A stretch of 64,000 bases of DNA, taken from positions 1 through 64,000 of the forward strand of contig NZ_JAJSON010000019.1 in NCBI RefSeq assembly GCF_022410465.1, in the 5' to 3' direction. This DNA comes from Christiangramia crocea (GTDB lineage Bacteria > Bacteroidota > Bacteroidia > Flavobacteriales > Flavobacteriaceae). The notes under the pieces were generated by a model that was not told the origin of the DNA, did not search any database, and was given only the letters and a program-made list of their open reading frames with translations. The position numbers were made by a program, and so were the translations under genes. Below are positions 53,451-62,658 of this stretch, piece after piece (position 1 is the stretch's first letter; each line of letters begins with the position of its first letter).

Positions 53451-54362
53451 ATGAATGAAGAGTTGAAAGAAGAAATACCACGGATAATTGGGAAATACAC
53501 AGCAGGTACCAAAGGCCCGCTACTGTTTGTTACGGCAGGTATCCACGGGAATGAGCCTAGTGGTGTAAAAGCCTTGGAAAGGGTCTTCGCGGAACTGGAA
53601 AAAACAAGACCTTCAATTAAGGGAACCATTATAGGTGTATCCGGAAATAAAATGGCGCTCAATCAAAACAAGCGCTATATTGATGAAGACCTGAACAGGA
53701 CCTGGACCAAAGAGAATATAAAGAGTGGGTATAAGGATTCTCATGAAAAAAAGGAAATGTTCGAGATCATTGATATTCTTGAGCAATATCCGGAAAATGA
53801 TTTTACCAAAAGATATTTTTTGGATTGTCATACTACCTCCTCTCCCAGCCTTCCATATGTTTCGGTACAGGAAGTAAATGATAATGATGCATGGGCCCAT
53901 AAATTCCCTACATACATAATTCGCGGGTTTAGTGATATTATTACAGGAGACATAGACCATTACCTCAGCCGAACCGGAATGACGGGTTTTGTATTTGAAG
54001 CCGGGCAACATACAGATAAGACTTCTGTAGAAAATCATGAGGGAGTGATCTGGCTTGCGCTTAAGGAAGCCTGTGAACTTGATCTTACGAAGATCTCAAC
54101 CTATCCTGAATGTGTGGATCGTTTTGCAAAAAAGAATGCGCCACCCCAGAAAACCTTTGAAATAATTTACAGACATGGTCTCGAGGATAGCGATATTTTT
54201 GAGATGCAGCCTGGTTATGAGAATTTTCAGAAAATTGAAAAAGGAGAGCTTCTGGCCAAACAAAACGGGAATGAGGTAAAAAGTGAATGGGATGCCCATA
54301 TCTTTATGCCATTATACCAGTCACAGGGAAATGATGGCTTCTTTGTCGTAAAAGAAGTATAA
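53451..54362 (+). CDS. Succinylglutamate desuccinylase/aspartoacylase family protein
   Basis: 303 residues, M14-like zinc hydrolase. Zinc ligands: His and Glu in GIHGNEPSG, His in FLDCHTTSS; the catalytic Glu in FVFEAGQHTDK. RYIDEDLNRTW is the substrate-binding block of the family. It removes an acyl group from an N-acyl amino acid or similar. With the QEGLA peptidase and the ATP-grasp ligase it suggests synthesis and trimming of a small conjugate. A strong terminator follows. Confidence 0.9.
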   Translation: MNEELKEEIPRIIGKYTAGTKGPLLFVTAGIHGNEPSGVKALERVFAELEKTRPSIKGTIIGVSGNKMALNQNKRYIDEDLNRTWTKENIKSGYKDSHEKKEMFEIIDILEQYPENDFTKRYFLDCHTTSSPSLPYVSVQEVNDNDAWAHKFPTYIIRGFSDIITGDIDHYLSRTGMTGFVFEAGQHTDKTSVENHEGVIWLALKEACELDLTKISTYPECVDRFAKKNAPPQKTFEIIYRHGLEDSDIFEMQPGYENFQKIEKGELLAKQNGNEVKSEWDAHIFMPLYQSQGNDGFFVVKEV

Positions 54363-54387
54363 AAAAATTTCATTAAGAAATTGTACT

Positions 54388-54423
54388 AAAAAAGACAGTA
54401 AAAAATATGCTGTCTTTTTTTTT
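54388..54423 (+). terminator. Terminator after the QEGLA operon
   Basis: AAAAGACAG pairs with CTGTCTTTT across an 11-base loop, then ten T residues. Confidence 0.9.
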
Positions 54424-54523
54424 GCTTAATTTTAAAGTAATAATTCCCTACAAGTTTTTAATCGATTGACTCTTAACGTATTACATGTATATGACTTAGG
54501 TTATTTATTCATAAACCGAAAAA

Positions 54524-55672
54524 ATGGACACAATAATTAGTATCATAAACTTTGTTTTGATCGCCGGTGTGATACAGGGCTTTGTGTTCAACATTTTCAC
54601 GATCCATATAACAAAAAAAAGAGTGGGATGGGCGGTAATCTATCTAAATCTTACCGTTCTTTTTATTTCTTTAAATAATTTGCAGGCCTGGCTGATAGAA
54701 GCTGGCTTCTCTACCAATAACTTTTTCTTCAGGGAACTCCTTGTCCCGTGGTATATGCCTATCATGCCAGTTTTCCATGCTTTTCTTGTTTATTATTTAC
54801 GCATTGAAAATTCGGTTAAAAAATATATTAGACCGGCTATTTTGATCTTTTCCTTAGAGATGATTATAAGAATTACCCTGATTGCTTTTGTCTATTATTT
54901 TATCCCCGAGAGAGATAATTTTCTTATAACCAACTTTACTATTTTCGAGGAGATCTTTAACGCTCTTTTTCACCTGCTTATATTCTATGAATGTTTTAAA
55001 CTGGTTTTTAAAAAGAAGCATTTATTTCCATTCATTTTAAAATATGACGATATATCATGGCTCAGAGTGATACTCAGGCTGGGAAGTTATGTTTTTATCT
55101 TATGGATACTTGCGATCATCATCTTCAATATTACGGGAGACAGATTAGCTTATTACCCCTTAAGACTGGGAACATCTGTCCTGTTATACTGGATAGGCTA
55201 TCAGGGATTCTACAGGTACCATCAGGTAAATGATCGTATATCTTTAAGAAGATCAATCTCCTCCAGTAAAGCCCTTAGGGTAAATGATCATAAGTTAGAG
55301 AGTTCTCGAGACAGCTCTGAATATAACACCAAACATCAGAAGGATTTTGAAAAAATAGATTCTTATATAATAGAAAAGCAGAGTTATCTGGATCCAAATC
55401 TTGGGCTGGAGGAACTGGCCAATCAACTGGATATGAGTCCTACTCATTTGTCTAAGATTATCAATACCTACAGTGATTATAATTTTTCAGATTATATCAA
55501 CTCTTTAAGAATTCAGCAGGCTAAAAAATTGCTTAACGATGACAGTTTCTGCCGGTATACTATTGTATCCATCGGCCTTGAATGTGGATTCAACTCTAAA
55601 TCCACTTTTTATTCCGCTTTCAAAAAATTCACTTCTCAAACACCATCGGAATACAGAGAGACTACCTGTTAG
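54524..55672 (+). CDS. AraC-type regulator with membrane-bound N terminus
   Basis: 382 residues. Seven hydrophobic segments fill residues 1-235 (ISIINFVLIAGVIQGFVFNI first). The C-terminal third is an AraC HTH pair (LGLEELANQLDMSPTHLSKI; SIGLECGFNSKSTFYSAFKK). Membrane-bound AraC proteins of this form are common in Flavobacteriia and sense an unknown signal at the membrane. It probably controls the downstream genes 55814-59836, which run the same way. Confidence 0.92.
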   Translation: MDTIISIINFVLIAGVIQGFVFNIFTIHITKKRVGWAVIYLNLTVLFISLNNLQAWLIEAGFSTNNFFFRELLVPWYMPIMPVFHAFLVYYLRIENSVKKYIRPAILIFSLEMIIRITLIAFVYYFIPERDNFLITNFTIFEEIFNALFHLLIFYECFKLVFKKKHLFPFILKYDDISWLRVILRLGSYVFILWILAIIIFNITGDRLAYYPLRLGTSVLLYWIGYQGFYRYHQVNDRISLRRSISSSKALRVNDHKLESSRDSSEYNTKHQKDFEKIDSYIIEKQSYLDPNLGLEELANQLDMSPTHLSKIINTYSDYNFSDYINSLRIQQAKKLLNDDSFCRYTIVSIGLECGFNSKSTFYSAFKKFTSQTPSEYRETTC

Positions 55673-55673
55673 T

Positions 55674-55693
55674 GTCCGGATTTAATTCCGGAC
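55674..55693. promoter_or_regulatory. Inverted repeat after the AraC-type gene
   Basis: GTCCGGA (55674-55680) and TCCGGAC (55687-55693) with a six-base spacer, then GTCCGAAA. No T-run follows. It may be an operator in front of the next gene or a weak terminator. Confidence 0.4.
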
Positions 55694-55813
55694 GTCCGAA
55701 ATATTACAAACAAGTAAAAAACTGGATATCAACACGATAAGTCTTATTTAATTTTACTTCACTAACCTGATGGAATCTTCCCCTACGATCATTCATCATA
55801 AAATTGAAGTGCC

Positions 55814-56494
55814 ATGTTATTGATTTTATTAATGATTCTGATAGACAGGTTTAAACACAGGCTTCCCATAATTCAGGACCTGGACCTTAATAAGCACCTC
55901 CCGTACATTAAAATTATTCCCGTAGTAGTAATAAGTCTTTTACTCACTGGAAGTACCAAAGCCCAACAAAGTCAGGTGAAATTCGACATTCTTAAAAACG
56001 ATAAAAGTATTGGAACCTTACAGATCGAAAAAAGGGAGGTCTCTCCTTTTACGGATTATCAGCTTTCTTCAAAAATCGAAGCTTCCTTTATTAAAAAATT
56101 CAGGATTAATGCTTCTGAAAAGTTTCGGTATAAGCATGACAAACTGATCTATTCTTTTATAGAAAGATCGATAAATAAGAAAGCTAATGCTCCAAAGGAA
56201 CTTGTTTTTAAAGAGGACAGATATATCATTAAAGATGAAGGCGGAAAACGTATCCTTCCAAAAACGAAGATCAACTATAACCTGGTACTCCTCTATTTTA
56301 ACGAACCGCTGGACATCAACTCGGTCTATTGTGATAATCAGCAAGTCATGGTAACTGTAAAGGATATTGGAAATAATCAGTATCGTGTGGACTTTCCAGA
56401 CGGTGCCTCAAATATCTTCCATTACCGGGCAGGAAGATGTGTGCAAATAGATGTCTACGGAAAATTTTTCAAAGTCAAATTAATCAAGGAATAA
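55814..56494 (+). CDS. Exported DUF6134-like protein
   Basis: 226 residues. A basic, partly hydrophobic leader of about 50 residues ends in VVVISLLLTGSTKAQQ, so export by a long signal peptide or a membrane anchor is likely. The mature part is beta-rich (VKFDILKNDKSIGTLQIEKR; YRVDFPDGASNIFHYRAGRC), similar to the DUF6134 family. No catalytic motif. First gene after the AraC-type regulator, 11 bases before the CPBP gene. Confidence 0.75.
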   Translation: MLLILLMILIDRFKHRLPIIQDLDLNKHLPYIKIIPVVVISLLLTGSTKAQQSQVKFDILKNDKSIGTLQIEKREVSPFTDYQLSSKIEASFIKKFRINASEKFRYKHDKLIYSFIERSINKKANAPKELVFKEDRYIIKDEGGKRILPKTKINYNLVLLYFNEPLDINSVYCDNQQVMVTVKDIGNNQYRVDFPDGASNIFHYRAGRCVQIDVYGKFFKVKLIKE

Positions 56495-56505
56495 ACTAAC
56501 TGAAA

Positions 56506-57162
56506 ATGGAAACTGCAGGATTAATATTGATATGTTTTTGGAGCTACTTTCTTATCTCTTATACATGTTTTCGACTTAATGTAACCAAGATAAGCGAGGC
56601 CCTAAACAGGGAGAACGGTTTAAAAATATTAAATGTGAGGCATGTACTGGGGATCATCATTTTTGGATTCGCAGGCTATATTTTATTTAATGAGTCTCCC
56701 ATAATATTATGGAAAAACTTAATGGAAGATCCCGCTCTAAGTGTAGCCGTAGCATTCTTTGCAACGATAAGTATGGATCTTTCGGTTTCTGATGCCACCT
56801 CAAATTACGCAAGTATTCCTCCAGTTCCATTTAGCATTATGAACGGACTGGGTTATATATCAATCCGGATATTATTTCTTTTTGCTTATGAAGTGTTTTT
56901 CAGAGGAGCACTATTTCTATTCAGCCTTCAATATGTAAACCTTATTTACTCAATATTGATAAACTTATTCTTCTATGCACTTATTCATGGTTTTGATTCC
57001 AGAAAAGAGTTTATAGGTAGTATTCCCTTCGGGATTGTATTATGCCTTTTCACCTATTTTTCAGGAAGCATCTGGCCTGCTTTTATTATCCACGCCTCCC
57101 TATCTCTTGGCTATGAAACTATTATTATTTCGAAAAGTCTAACTAAAATTCAAGAGTCATGA
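56506..57162 (+). CDS. CPBP-family intramembrane metalloprotease-like protein
   Basis: 218 residues with about six membrane spans. CPBP motif 1 is AYEVFFRGAL (the usual E-E-x-x-x-R has Tyr for the first Glu), motif 2 is FFYALIHG (FxxxH), and motif 3 is PAFIIHASLSLG (His). The loss of the first Glu may weaken or abolish protease activity; many CPBP proteins act in maturation or immunity to peptides. It overlaps the next gene by four bases. Confidence 0.82.
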   Translation: METAGLILICFWSYFLISYTCFRLNVTKISEALNRENGLKILNVRHVLGIIIFGFAGYILFNESPIILWKNLMEDPALSVAVAFFATISMDLSVSDATSNYASIPPVPFSIMNGLGYISIRILFLFAYEVFFRGALFLFSLQYVNLIYSILINLFFYALIHGFDSRKEFIGSIPFGIVLCLFTYFSGSIWPAFIIHASLSLGYETIIISKSLTKIQES

Positions 57163-58181
57163 AAATTTTTATTACAGGTATTACAGGATATATAGGTTCT
57201 AAACTGGCACTTTCTTTAATTGAAGAAGGGCATATGATACACGCTCTGGTAAGGGATCCTAATTCAGCTACTTTGCCAAGGCATGAAAATATAATTCCTT
57301 TCAAAGGCAAACTTGAAGATATTGAAAGTATAAGAGTAGCCATGAAAGGATGCAAGAAAGTAATGCATGTTGCCGGATACACCAATATTCGCTGCAAAGA
57401 TATCGCTCCATTTTACAAAGTAAATGTACTTGGAACCTCCAATGTACTTAAAGTCGCTAAAGAACATGAAATAAAAAAGTTCATTTACACCAGTAGTGTT
57501 TCAGTTTTTGGAGCTTCTTTTCCGGGTTTGGCTATTACTGAAAGTCAACCGAGGATGTCTACTTACACCAATGATTATGAACTCACAAAAGCATTAGGAG
57601 AAAACCTGGTAAGAGAATACACCAAAAAAGGAGTTCCGGGAATTATCCTGAATGTTTCAAGGGTGTATGGTCCTGGCATCGATTGTTATTCCAGTGGAAT
57701 AAACAAACTTTTCAGAATCATAATGAAGAACAAGTTCCTGATAGTTCCGAACAAGTTAGCTGCCACGGCCAATTATGTTTATATAGATGATGTAGTGGAG
57801 GCTCATAAACTTGCAATGGAACATGCCACAGCAGGTGCACAATTTATTATAGGTGGAGAAAATGCTTCTTATGAAAGGTTGTTCGGAATCATGTTCACGA
57901 AAGCTGGCATCAAAAAAAACATTTACACTGTTAATTATCGGTTTTTAAAACATCTATGCAATTTTACTTCTCTTTTCAGTCTTTTCAGAAAATATGACAA
58001 CAGTCTCTGTTCCAGGATACTTGATTTTCTATTTACAGATCGGGCAGCCTCCTCGAAAAAAGCCGAAAAGGAGCTGGGATATAGATATACCAGTCTTGAG
58101 AAAGGACTCGGGAACACTTATGAATTCATTAAAAACAAGGGTCATGAAAACAAATTATTTCACACTTATAACAGGAGCTAG
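57159..58181 (+). CDS. NAD-dependent epimerase/dehydratase family protein
   Basis: 340 residues, extended SDR. Glycine motif ITGITGYIGSKLA, Asp/Arg at the end of strand 2 (LVRDPNSA), catalytic Ser-Val (YTSSVSVFGAS), and a Y-x3-K equivalent in YELTKALGE. The substrate may be a nucleotide sugar, a sterol-like 3-beta-hydroxy compound or a dihydroflavonol-like ketone; it is not settled. Overlaps both neighbours, so it belongs to the AraC-linked operon. Confidence 0.88.
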   Translation: MKIFITGITGYIGSKLALSLIEEGHMIHALVRDPNSATLPRHENIIPFKGKLEDIESIRVAMKGCKKVMHVAGYTNIRCKDIAPFYKVNVLGTSNVLKVAKEHEIKKFIYTSSVSVFGASFPGLAITESQPRMSTYTNDYELTKALGENLVREYTKKGVPGIILNVSRVYGPGIDCYSSGINKLFRIIMKNKFLIVPNKLAATANYVYIDDVVEAHKLAMEHATAGAQFIIGGENASYERLFGIMFTKAGIKKNIYTVNYRFLKHLCNFTSLFSLFRKYDNSLCSRILDFLFTDRAASSKKAEKELGYRYTSLEKGLGNTYEFIKNKGHENKLFHTYNRS

Positions 58182-58953
58182 TCAGGGTTTTGGTAAGGCA
58201 CTGGCTATAGAATGCGCTAAAAGGGAAATGAATCTTTTCCTGATAGATCTGCCTGGTACAGGTTTAAATAACCTCCAGGAATTTCTAAAACAAAACTTCG
58301 GTATAAAAGTTTATTCCTTCAGTATAGACCTTAGCTCCACGGAGGATTGCAAAGAGCTTGTTAAATTCATTCATCATCAAAAAATCGAACTAAAATATCT
58401 CATCAATAATGCCGGCGTTTTAAGCAAAGGGTTCTTTCATGAAGTAGATCTAAAATATTATCTGAAACAGATAGAAGTAAATATTTGTGCTCCTACCCTA
58501 CTCATCAAACTATTTTACGACCAGCTAAAAAGAAATGCGCCTTCAGGCATCCTGAATGTTAGCAGTATGGCCAGTTATTTCAGCCTACCCACTAAACAGG
58601 TTTATGGAGCTACTAAAGCTTATCTATATTCATTGTCCAGAAGCTTGAATCTTGAATTTAAATCTGAAGATATCTGGGTTTCCATAGTTTGTCCGGGAGG
58701 CATGAACACGAATCCGTATATGTGCTATAAGAACCGGACCATGGGATGGTTTGCTAAACTATCTATTATGGACCCTGAAGAAGTGGCTGCAATTACGATG
58801 GATGCCTTCCTGGAAAGAAAGGAAGTTATTATTCCGGGAACCGTAAACAAATTCTATTTAGCTTTAGGTAAACTTATTCCCCAGTCAGTAAGAGATAGTA
58901 TCACAACCAAGGAGATGAATCGCTTCAGGGCTGCAGGCTTATCTGTTGGATAA
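58144..58953 (+). CDS. SDR family oxidoreductase
   Basis: 269 residues from the ATG at 58144, chosen because it places MKTNYFTLITGASQGFG at the N terminus; a longer frame from 57994 only reads the epimerase in another frame. Glycine motif TGASQGFGKAL, NNAGV, catalytic Ser (NVSSMASYFS), and Tyr-Lys in VYGATKAY. It starts 38 bases inside the epimerase gene, an unusually long overlap. Resembles acyl- or ketoacyl-reductases of the DltE type; the substrate is unknown. Confidence 0.88.
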   Translation: MKTNYFTLITGASQGFGKALAIECAKREMNLFLIDLPGTGLNNLQEFLKQNFGIKVYSFSIDLSSTEDCKELVKFIHHQKIELKYLINNAGVLSKGFFHEVDLKYYLKQIEVNICAPTLLIKLFYDQLKRNAPSGILNVSSMASYFSLPTKQVYGATKAYLYSLSRSLNLEFKSEDIWVSIVCPGGMNTNPYMCYKNRTMGWFAKLSIMDPEEVAAITMDAFLERKEVIIPGTVNKFYLALGKLIPQSVRDSITTKEMNRFRAAGLSVG

Positions 58954-58963
58954 TATTTTAAAC

Positions 58964-59836
58964 ATGAAGCATTTCTTTTACGTAAGTATATTTCTTTTAG
59001 CCTTTACCCCAGGGTACATTTCAAATGCACAATCGTATTTTGATATCATCAATATGGGTTATGAGCATTCGGAATATTCTCCCAAAAATGCTTCAAATTT
59101 CGGTTTTGATAAATTTCATACCAGGATCAATCTTGGCCATGAGCTAAAAAATGATGATTATATTCTGGGAACCTTTTCCGGAGAGATCTTTAAATTCCGG
59201 GATATTGAATATACAGGAGAAGAGATGAACCTTTACTCCAGTTTTGTAAGTGCCGGGTATCTTCATTTTTGGAAAGAGAAGGAATGGAGTCTTCTAACAC
59301 AAATAAGGTTCAAACTGAATTCAGATTATTATCAGACATCTATTAATGATATACAAACCGGAGGTTGGTTCATGTTCACTCATAAAAAAAATGAGAAACT
59401 AAGTCTATTTGCCGGGATGTATTTCAACCAGGAAGTAGATAAAAACCTTCTGTTCCCCATTGGCGGACTTCACTGGGTGCCTGATGAAAAATGGAATCTT
59501 TATATCCTGGTTCCATCCATCATAAGATTTGAATGGATCCTGAAAGAAGATAATTGGTATACTGGTCTGGAAAGCAACTGGAACCTGAATTCATACCTGA
59601 TAAAGGAAAATCCTGAGATTCATTATTTCAGGATCGAGACGCTGGTAACCTCCATTTTTATCGAAAAACATATCTCCGAAAAAATAGTACTCTATGGAAA
59701 AATTGGCAACTACCAGATAAACGATTATGAAGCTTTTGACAATTCTGAGCAACAAATCTCTCAACCTAAACTGGAAGCCGGGCTTATTAAAAACTTAAGC
59801 CTGGATGCCGGGATCGCATACCGACTCAGATACTGA
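58964..59836 (+). CDS. DUF6268-like outer-membrane beta-barrel protein
   Basis: 290 residues from the ATG at 58964, which begins a clear signal peptide (MKHFFYVSIFLLAFTPGYIS, cut near NAQS). The mature part has alternating polar/aromatic strands (YLHFWKEKEWSLLTQIRFKL; WNLYILVPSIIRFEWILK) and ends in Arg-Leu-Arg-Tyr with an aromatic last residue, as in outer-membrane barrels. Last gene of the AraC-linked run. Confidence 0.8.
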   Translation: MKHFFYVSIFLLAFTPGYISNAQSYFDIINMGYEHSEYSPKNASNFGFDKFHTRINLGHELKNDDYILGTFSGEIFKFRDIEYTGEEMNLYSSFVSAGYLHFWKEKEWSLLTQIRFKLNSDYYQTSINDIQTGGWFMFTHKKNEKLSLFAGMYFNQEVDKNLLFPIGGLHWVPDEKWNLYILVPSIIRFEWILKEDNWYTGLESNWNLNSYLIKENPEIHYFRIETLVTSIFIEKHISEKIVLYGKIGNYQINDYEAFDNSEQQISQPKLEAGLIKNLSLDAGIAYRLRY

Positions 59837-59865
59837 TCTCCTACTAAAAAATATCCTATGTTTTT

Positions 59866-60189
59866 TTATTTTTTTACAATGCCAAGAACTTTTCCAGTCT
59901 GGCAATCAACACGAAGTAGCTCATTCTGCTCCATTCCGTATTTTCCAGGAGGAACCTTATAATCACCTACACCCCTGATAGATTCTACCATAATTATTTC
60001 AGTTCCATCTGCAGGGTCTACCAAAGGACTTTTACATGCATTTTCCTCAAAATCCATCCCTGATTTTGTAATAAAGGTTGAAGGAGCCCTTGCAGCATCA
60101 CGCATAGTTTTAGAAGTAAATGATTGTGAAGAACAGCCACCAAATAACATAGGAATGGCTATTAATGCAGACATAAAAACTTTTTTCAT
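59866..60189 (-). CDS. Small lipoprotein
   Basis: 107 residues with a lipoprotein signal (MSALIAIPMLFGGCSSQSF, Cys at about 19). The mature part is short, with no known domain (MVESIRGVGDYKVPPGKYGM). The function is unknown. Confidence 0.78.
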   Translation of the reverse strand: MKKVFMSALIAIPMLFGGCSSQSFTSKTMRDAARAPSTFITKSGMDFEENACKSPLVDPADGTEIIMVESIRGVGDYKVPPGKYGMEQNELLRVDCQTGKVLGIVKK

Positions 60190-60296
60190 TGAAAAATGAA
60201 TTAAAAATTTGACTGCTAAATTTAGATAAAAAAATAGTTGGTTTTACCAGTATACAAAACTATTGTTCAGATCTTTACAGATTTATATTTCATAGA

Positions 60297-61439
60297 TCAT
60301 CTCACAAATTCAAGGCATACCGGTGTCTTAATTTTAAATACCGGCGGCTGGGGTTTTAATTTTCCTGTTTCGGGATTGATCTGGTATATGGTAATATTTC
60401 CGGTATCCTGGCTGGCTGCGTACAGGTATTTCCCATAAGGCGAAATAGCAAAATTTCTGGGGGTCTCTCCAGCAACCGGAACAAAATCCACTTTTGTAAG
60501 TTTCCCGTTTTCAGCATTTATTTCATATATGGCAATACTGTTATGTCCACGATTGGAAGCATAAAGAAACTTTCCATCAGGATGTAAATGTATATCGGCG
60601 GGAAAATTCTTATTCTTATAACTTTCAGGTAATGATGAAATATTCTGTATTAACTCCAGTCCGCCATCCTTTTTAACAGTAAATACACTTACTGTGCTGT
60701 TCAATTCATTGATAGAATAGGCATAAATACCATTTTTAGCAAAACTCATATGACGGGGTCCGGCACCATCTTTTAAGGCAACAAATGGCTGACCGTGAGG
60801 TTCAAGCATCCCATTCATAATATTAAAATTATAGATCCAGATCTTATCATTACCAAGATCAGCTATATATGCATAACGGTTATCTCCGCTAACTTTCACT
60901 GAATGGGCATGGGCCTTATCCGGAGCCTGAAGTTTGATTTCCTGATTCCGTATCAGTTTCCCATCGCTATCGATTTTATAAACCATCACAACTCCGCCTA
61001 CATAGTTACTTACGAAAGCATACTTACCCGACCGGTCTATTGCGATATGACAGGGAGCAAATCCGCCGGTACCGAGTTTTCCAATATTTCTTAAAGATCC
61101 GTCTTCCTGAATCTCATACGAGTAGACAAAACCACTTTCAGCATCACTGGGTCCCAGTTCGCTAACAGAATATAGATATTTCCCCATTTTTCCGACTTTA
61201 ATGAAGGAAGGATTGGTTACCTCGGCAGCAGTGCAAACAAATTCCAGGTTACCGGTACTGGCATGCTGATTCAGCAAATAGATTCCACGGGCTTTTCCAT
61301 CAACATGGCCCTCTTTTTTAGTGTAGGTACCCACATATATCCTGTTTATTGAATCCGCCACATTCTTCTTCTCCATTTGTGCCATAACGGGATTAATGGT
61401 CAGTATCCCTAAAATTATTAAAAAACCTGTAATTTTCAT
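60297..61439 (-). CDS. Lactonase family beta-propeller protein (6-phosphogluconolactonase-like)
   Basis: 380 residues. A hydrophobic leader (MKITGFLIILGILTINPVMA) indicates export. The rest is a seven-bladed propeller with the repeated blade motif of the YbhE/Pgl family (GKYLYSVSELGP, GKYAFVSNYVGGVV, GKFLYASNRGHNSIAIYEI, GKYLYAASQDTGNITIYQI). E. coli Pgl is cytoplasmic; this exported form may act on other lactones, so a pentose-phosphate role is not assumed. Confidence 0.88.
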   Translation of the reverse strand: MKITGFLIILGILTINPVMAQMEKKNVADSINRIYVGTYTKKEGHVDGKARGIYLLNQHASTGNLEFVCTAAEVTNPSFIKVGKMGKYLYSVSELGPSDAESGFVYSYEIQEDGSLRNIGKLGTGGFAPCHIAIDRSGKYAFVSNYVGGVVMVYKIDSDGKLIRNQEIKLQAPDKAHAHSVKVSGDNRYAYIADLGNDKIWIYNFNIMNGMLEPHGQPFVALKDGAGPRHMSFAKNGIYAYSINELNSTVSVFTVKKDGGLELIQNISSLPESYKNKNFPADIHLHPDGKFLYASNRGHNSIAIYEINAENGKLTKVDFVPVAGETPRNFAISPYGKYLYAASQDTGNITIYQINPETGKLKPQPPVFKIKTPVCLEFVR

Positions 61440-61455
61440 TTTTCTGTATTTAAAT

Positions 61456-62535
61456 TCATAACCACTTCTTCCTTTTAAAATAATAGAGCATTAAAAAGAA
61501 AATGATGATCATTATTCCCCAGAGAACGAAGTAGCCATATTTCCATTCTAACTCAGGCATATATTCAAAGTTCATCCCGTAAATACCAGCAATAAAAGTA
61601 AGTGGTATAAAAATACTAGCCATGATGGTAAGAACCTTCATAACCTCGTTCATCTTATTGCTGATCGTAGTCATATAAAGATCCATAAGTCCCCAGATCA
61701 TTTCACGGTAGATCTCTATGTTTTCAGATATCTGAACTATATGATCGTGCAGATCTCTTATATAACTGACAGTACTGCTTTTTATGAGTTCGTTTTCCAT
61801 TTTCTCAAGTCGGCCTACCACCTCACGCAGCGGAAAGACAGATCGGCGTATCCTTAAAATAGTGCTCTTAAGTTCCTGGATCTCCTGGGTAACATTATCC
61901 TTTGGTTTATCGATAAAAAGGCTGGCCTCAAGCGTTTCAATACGATCACTCATATCGTCTATTACAAGAAAGTAGTTATCTATAATCGCATCCAAAAGTG
62001 CAAACATCAAATAATCTGCAGAGCGCCCTCTTATCCTGCCTTTAGCGGTTTCAAGTCTTTCCCTCACAGGATCAAAGACATCACCATCGGATTCCTGAAA
62101 AGTGAGTAGGTAATTTTTTCCCACGATCATACTTATATGTTCATTCTCAATATTACCATTTCTGTAATAAAGCATTTTGGCAACAATGAACAGGTAATCC
62201 TGATGCTCCTCAATCTTGGGCCTTTGACCTGTATTCACTATATCTTCCATTATTAGGTGATGAAGCTCATAATATTCTCCCAGCTTCTGAATTTCCTCAA
62301 TATTGCTCAAACCATCAATATTGAACCAGGTGATCTTATCTTCATCAACAAATTTAAAGGCATCTTCAGTACTTGTAGAGCTAAAACGCTCATAGCTATC
62401 CTGGTTATAATCAATAACCTCAAGCCTTGTCCGGGCTGTTTCCTTACGACCAACATAGGTCATGGTTCCCGGAATCTGGTTTACCGTTTTGGTATTCTTT
62501 GGTCGCCTAAGCAGGGATTTTGGTTTAAGGGCCAT
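61456..62535 (-). CDS. corA: Magnesium/cobalt transporter CorA
   Basis: 359 residues. A long soluble N-terminal domain, the stalk helix, and two C-terminal membrane helices with the signature GMN in FIAGIYGMNFEYMPELEW; the second span is FVLWGIMIIIFFLMLYYF, followed by a basic tail. It acts as a pentamer in the inner membrane and takes up Mg2+. It lies 16 bases upstream of the lactonase-like gene on the same strand and may be transcribed with it. Confidence 0.94.
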   Translation of the reverse strand: MALKPKSLLRRPKNTKTVNQIPGTMTYVGRKETARTRLEVIDYNQDSYERFSSTSTEDAFKFVDEDKITWFNIDGLSNIEEIQKLGEYYELHHLIMEDIVNTGQRPKIEEHQDYLFIVAKMLYYRNGNIENEHISMIVGKNYLLTFQESDGDVFDPVRERLETAKGRIRGRSADYLMFALLDAIIDNYFLVIDDMSDRIETLEASLFIDKPKDNVTQEIQELKSTILRIRRSVFPLREVVGRLEKMENELIKSSTVSYIRDLHDHIVQISENIEIYREMIWGLMDLYMTTISNKMNEVMKVLTIMASIFIPLTFIAGIYGMNFEYMPELEWKYGYFVLWGIMIIIFFLMLYYFKRKKWL

Positions 62536-62658
62536 AAACGCAGTAATATTTTTTATAAATGTAAGAATAATCCCTTAACAGAAATTTTAAAGAAGTGAAT
62601 CTGATAAATCGGTCCTGGGAATTAGAGTAAATCTAAGCTTAATTTTACCTTTGCCTCT

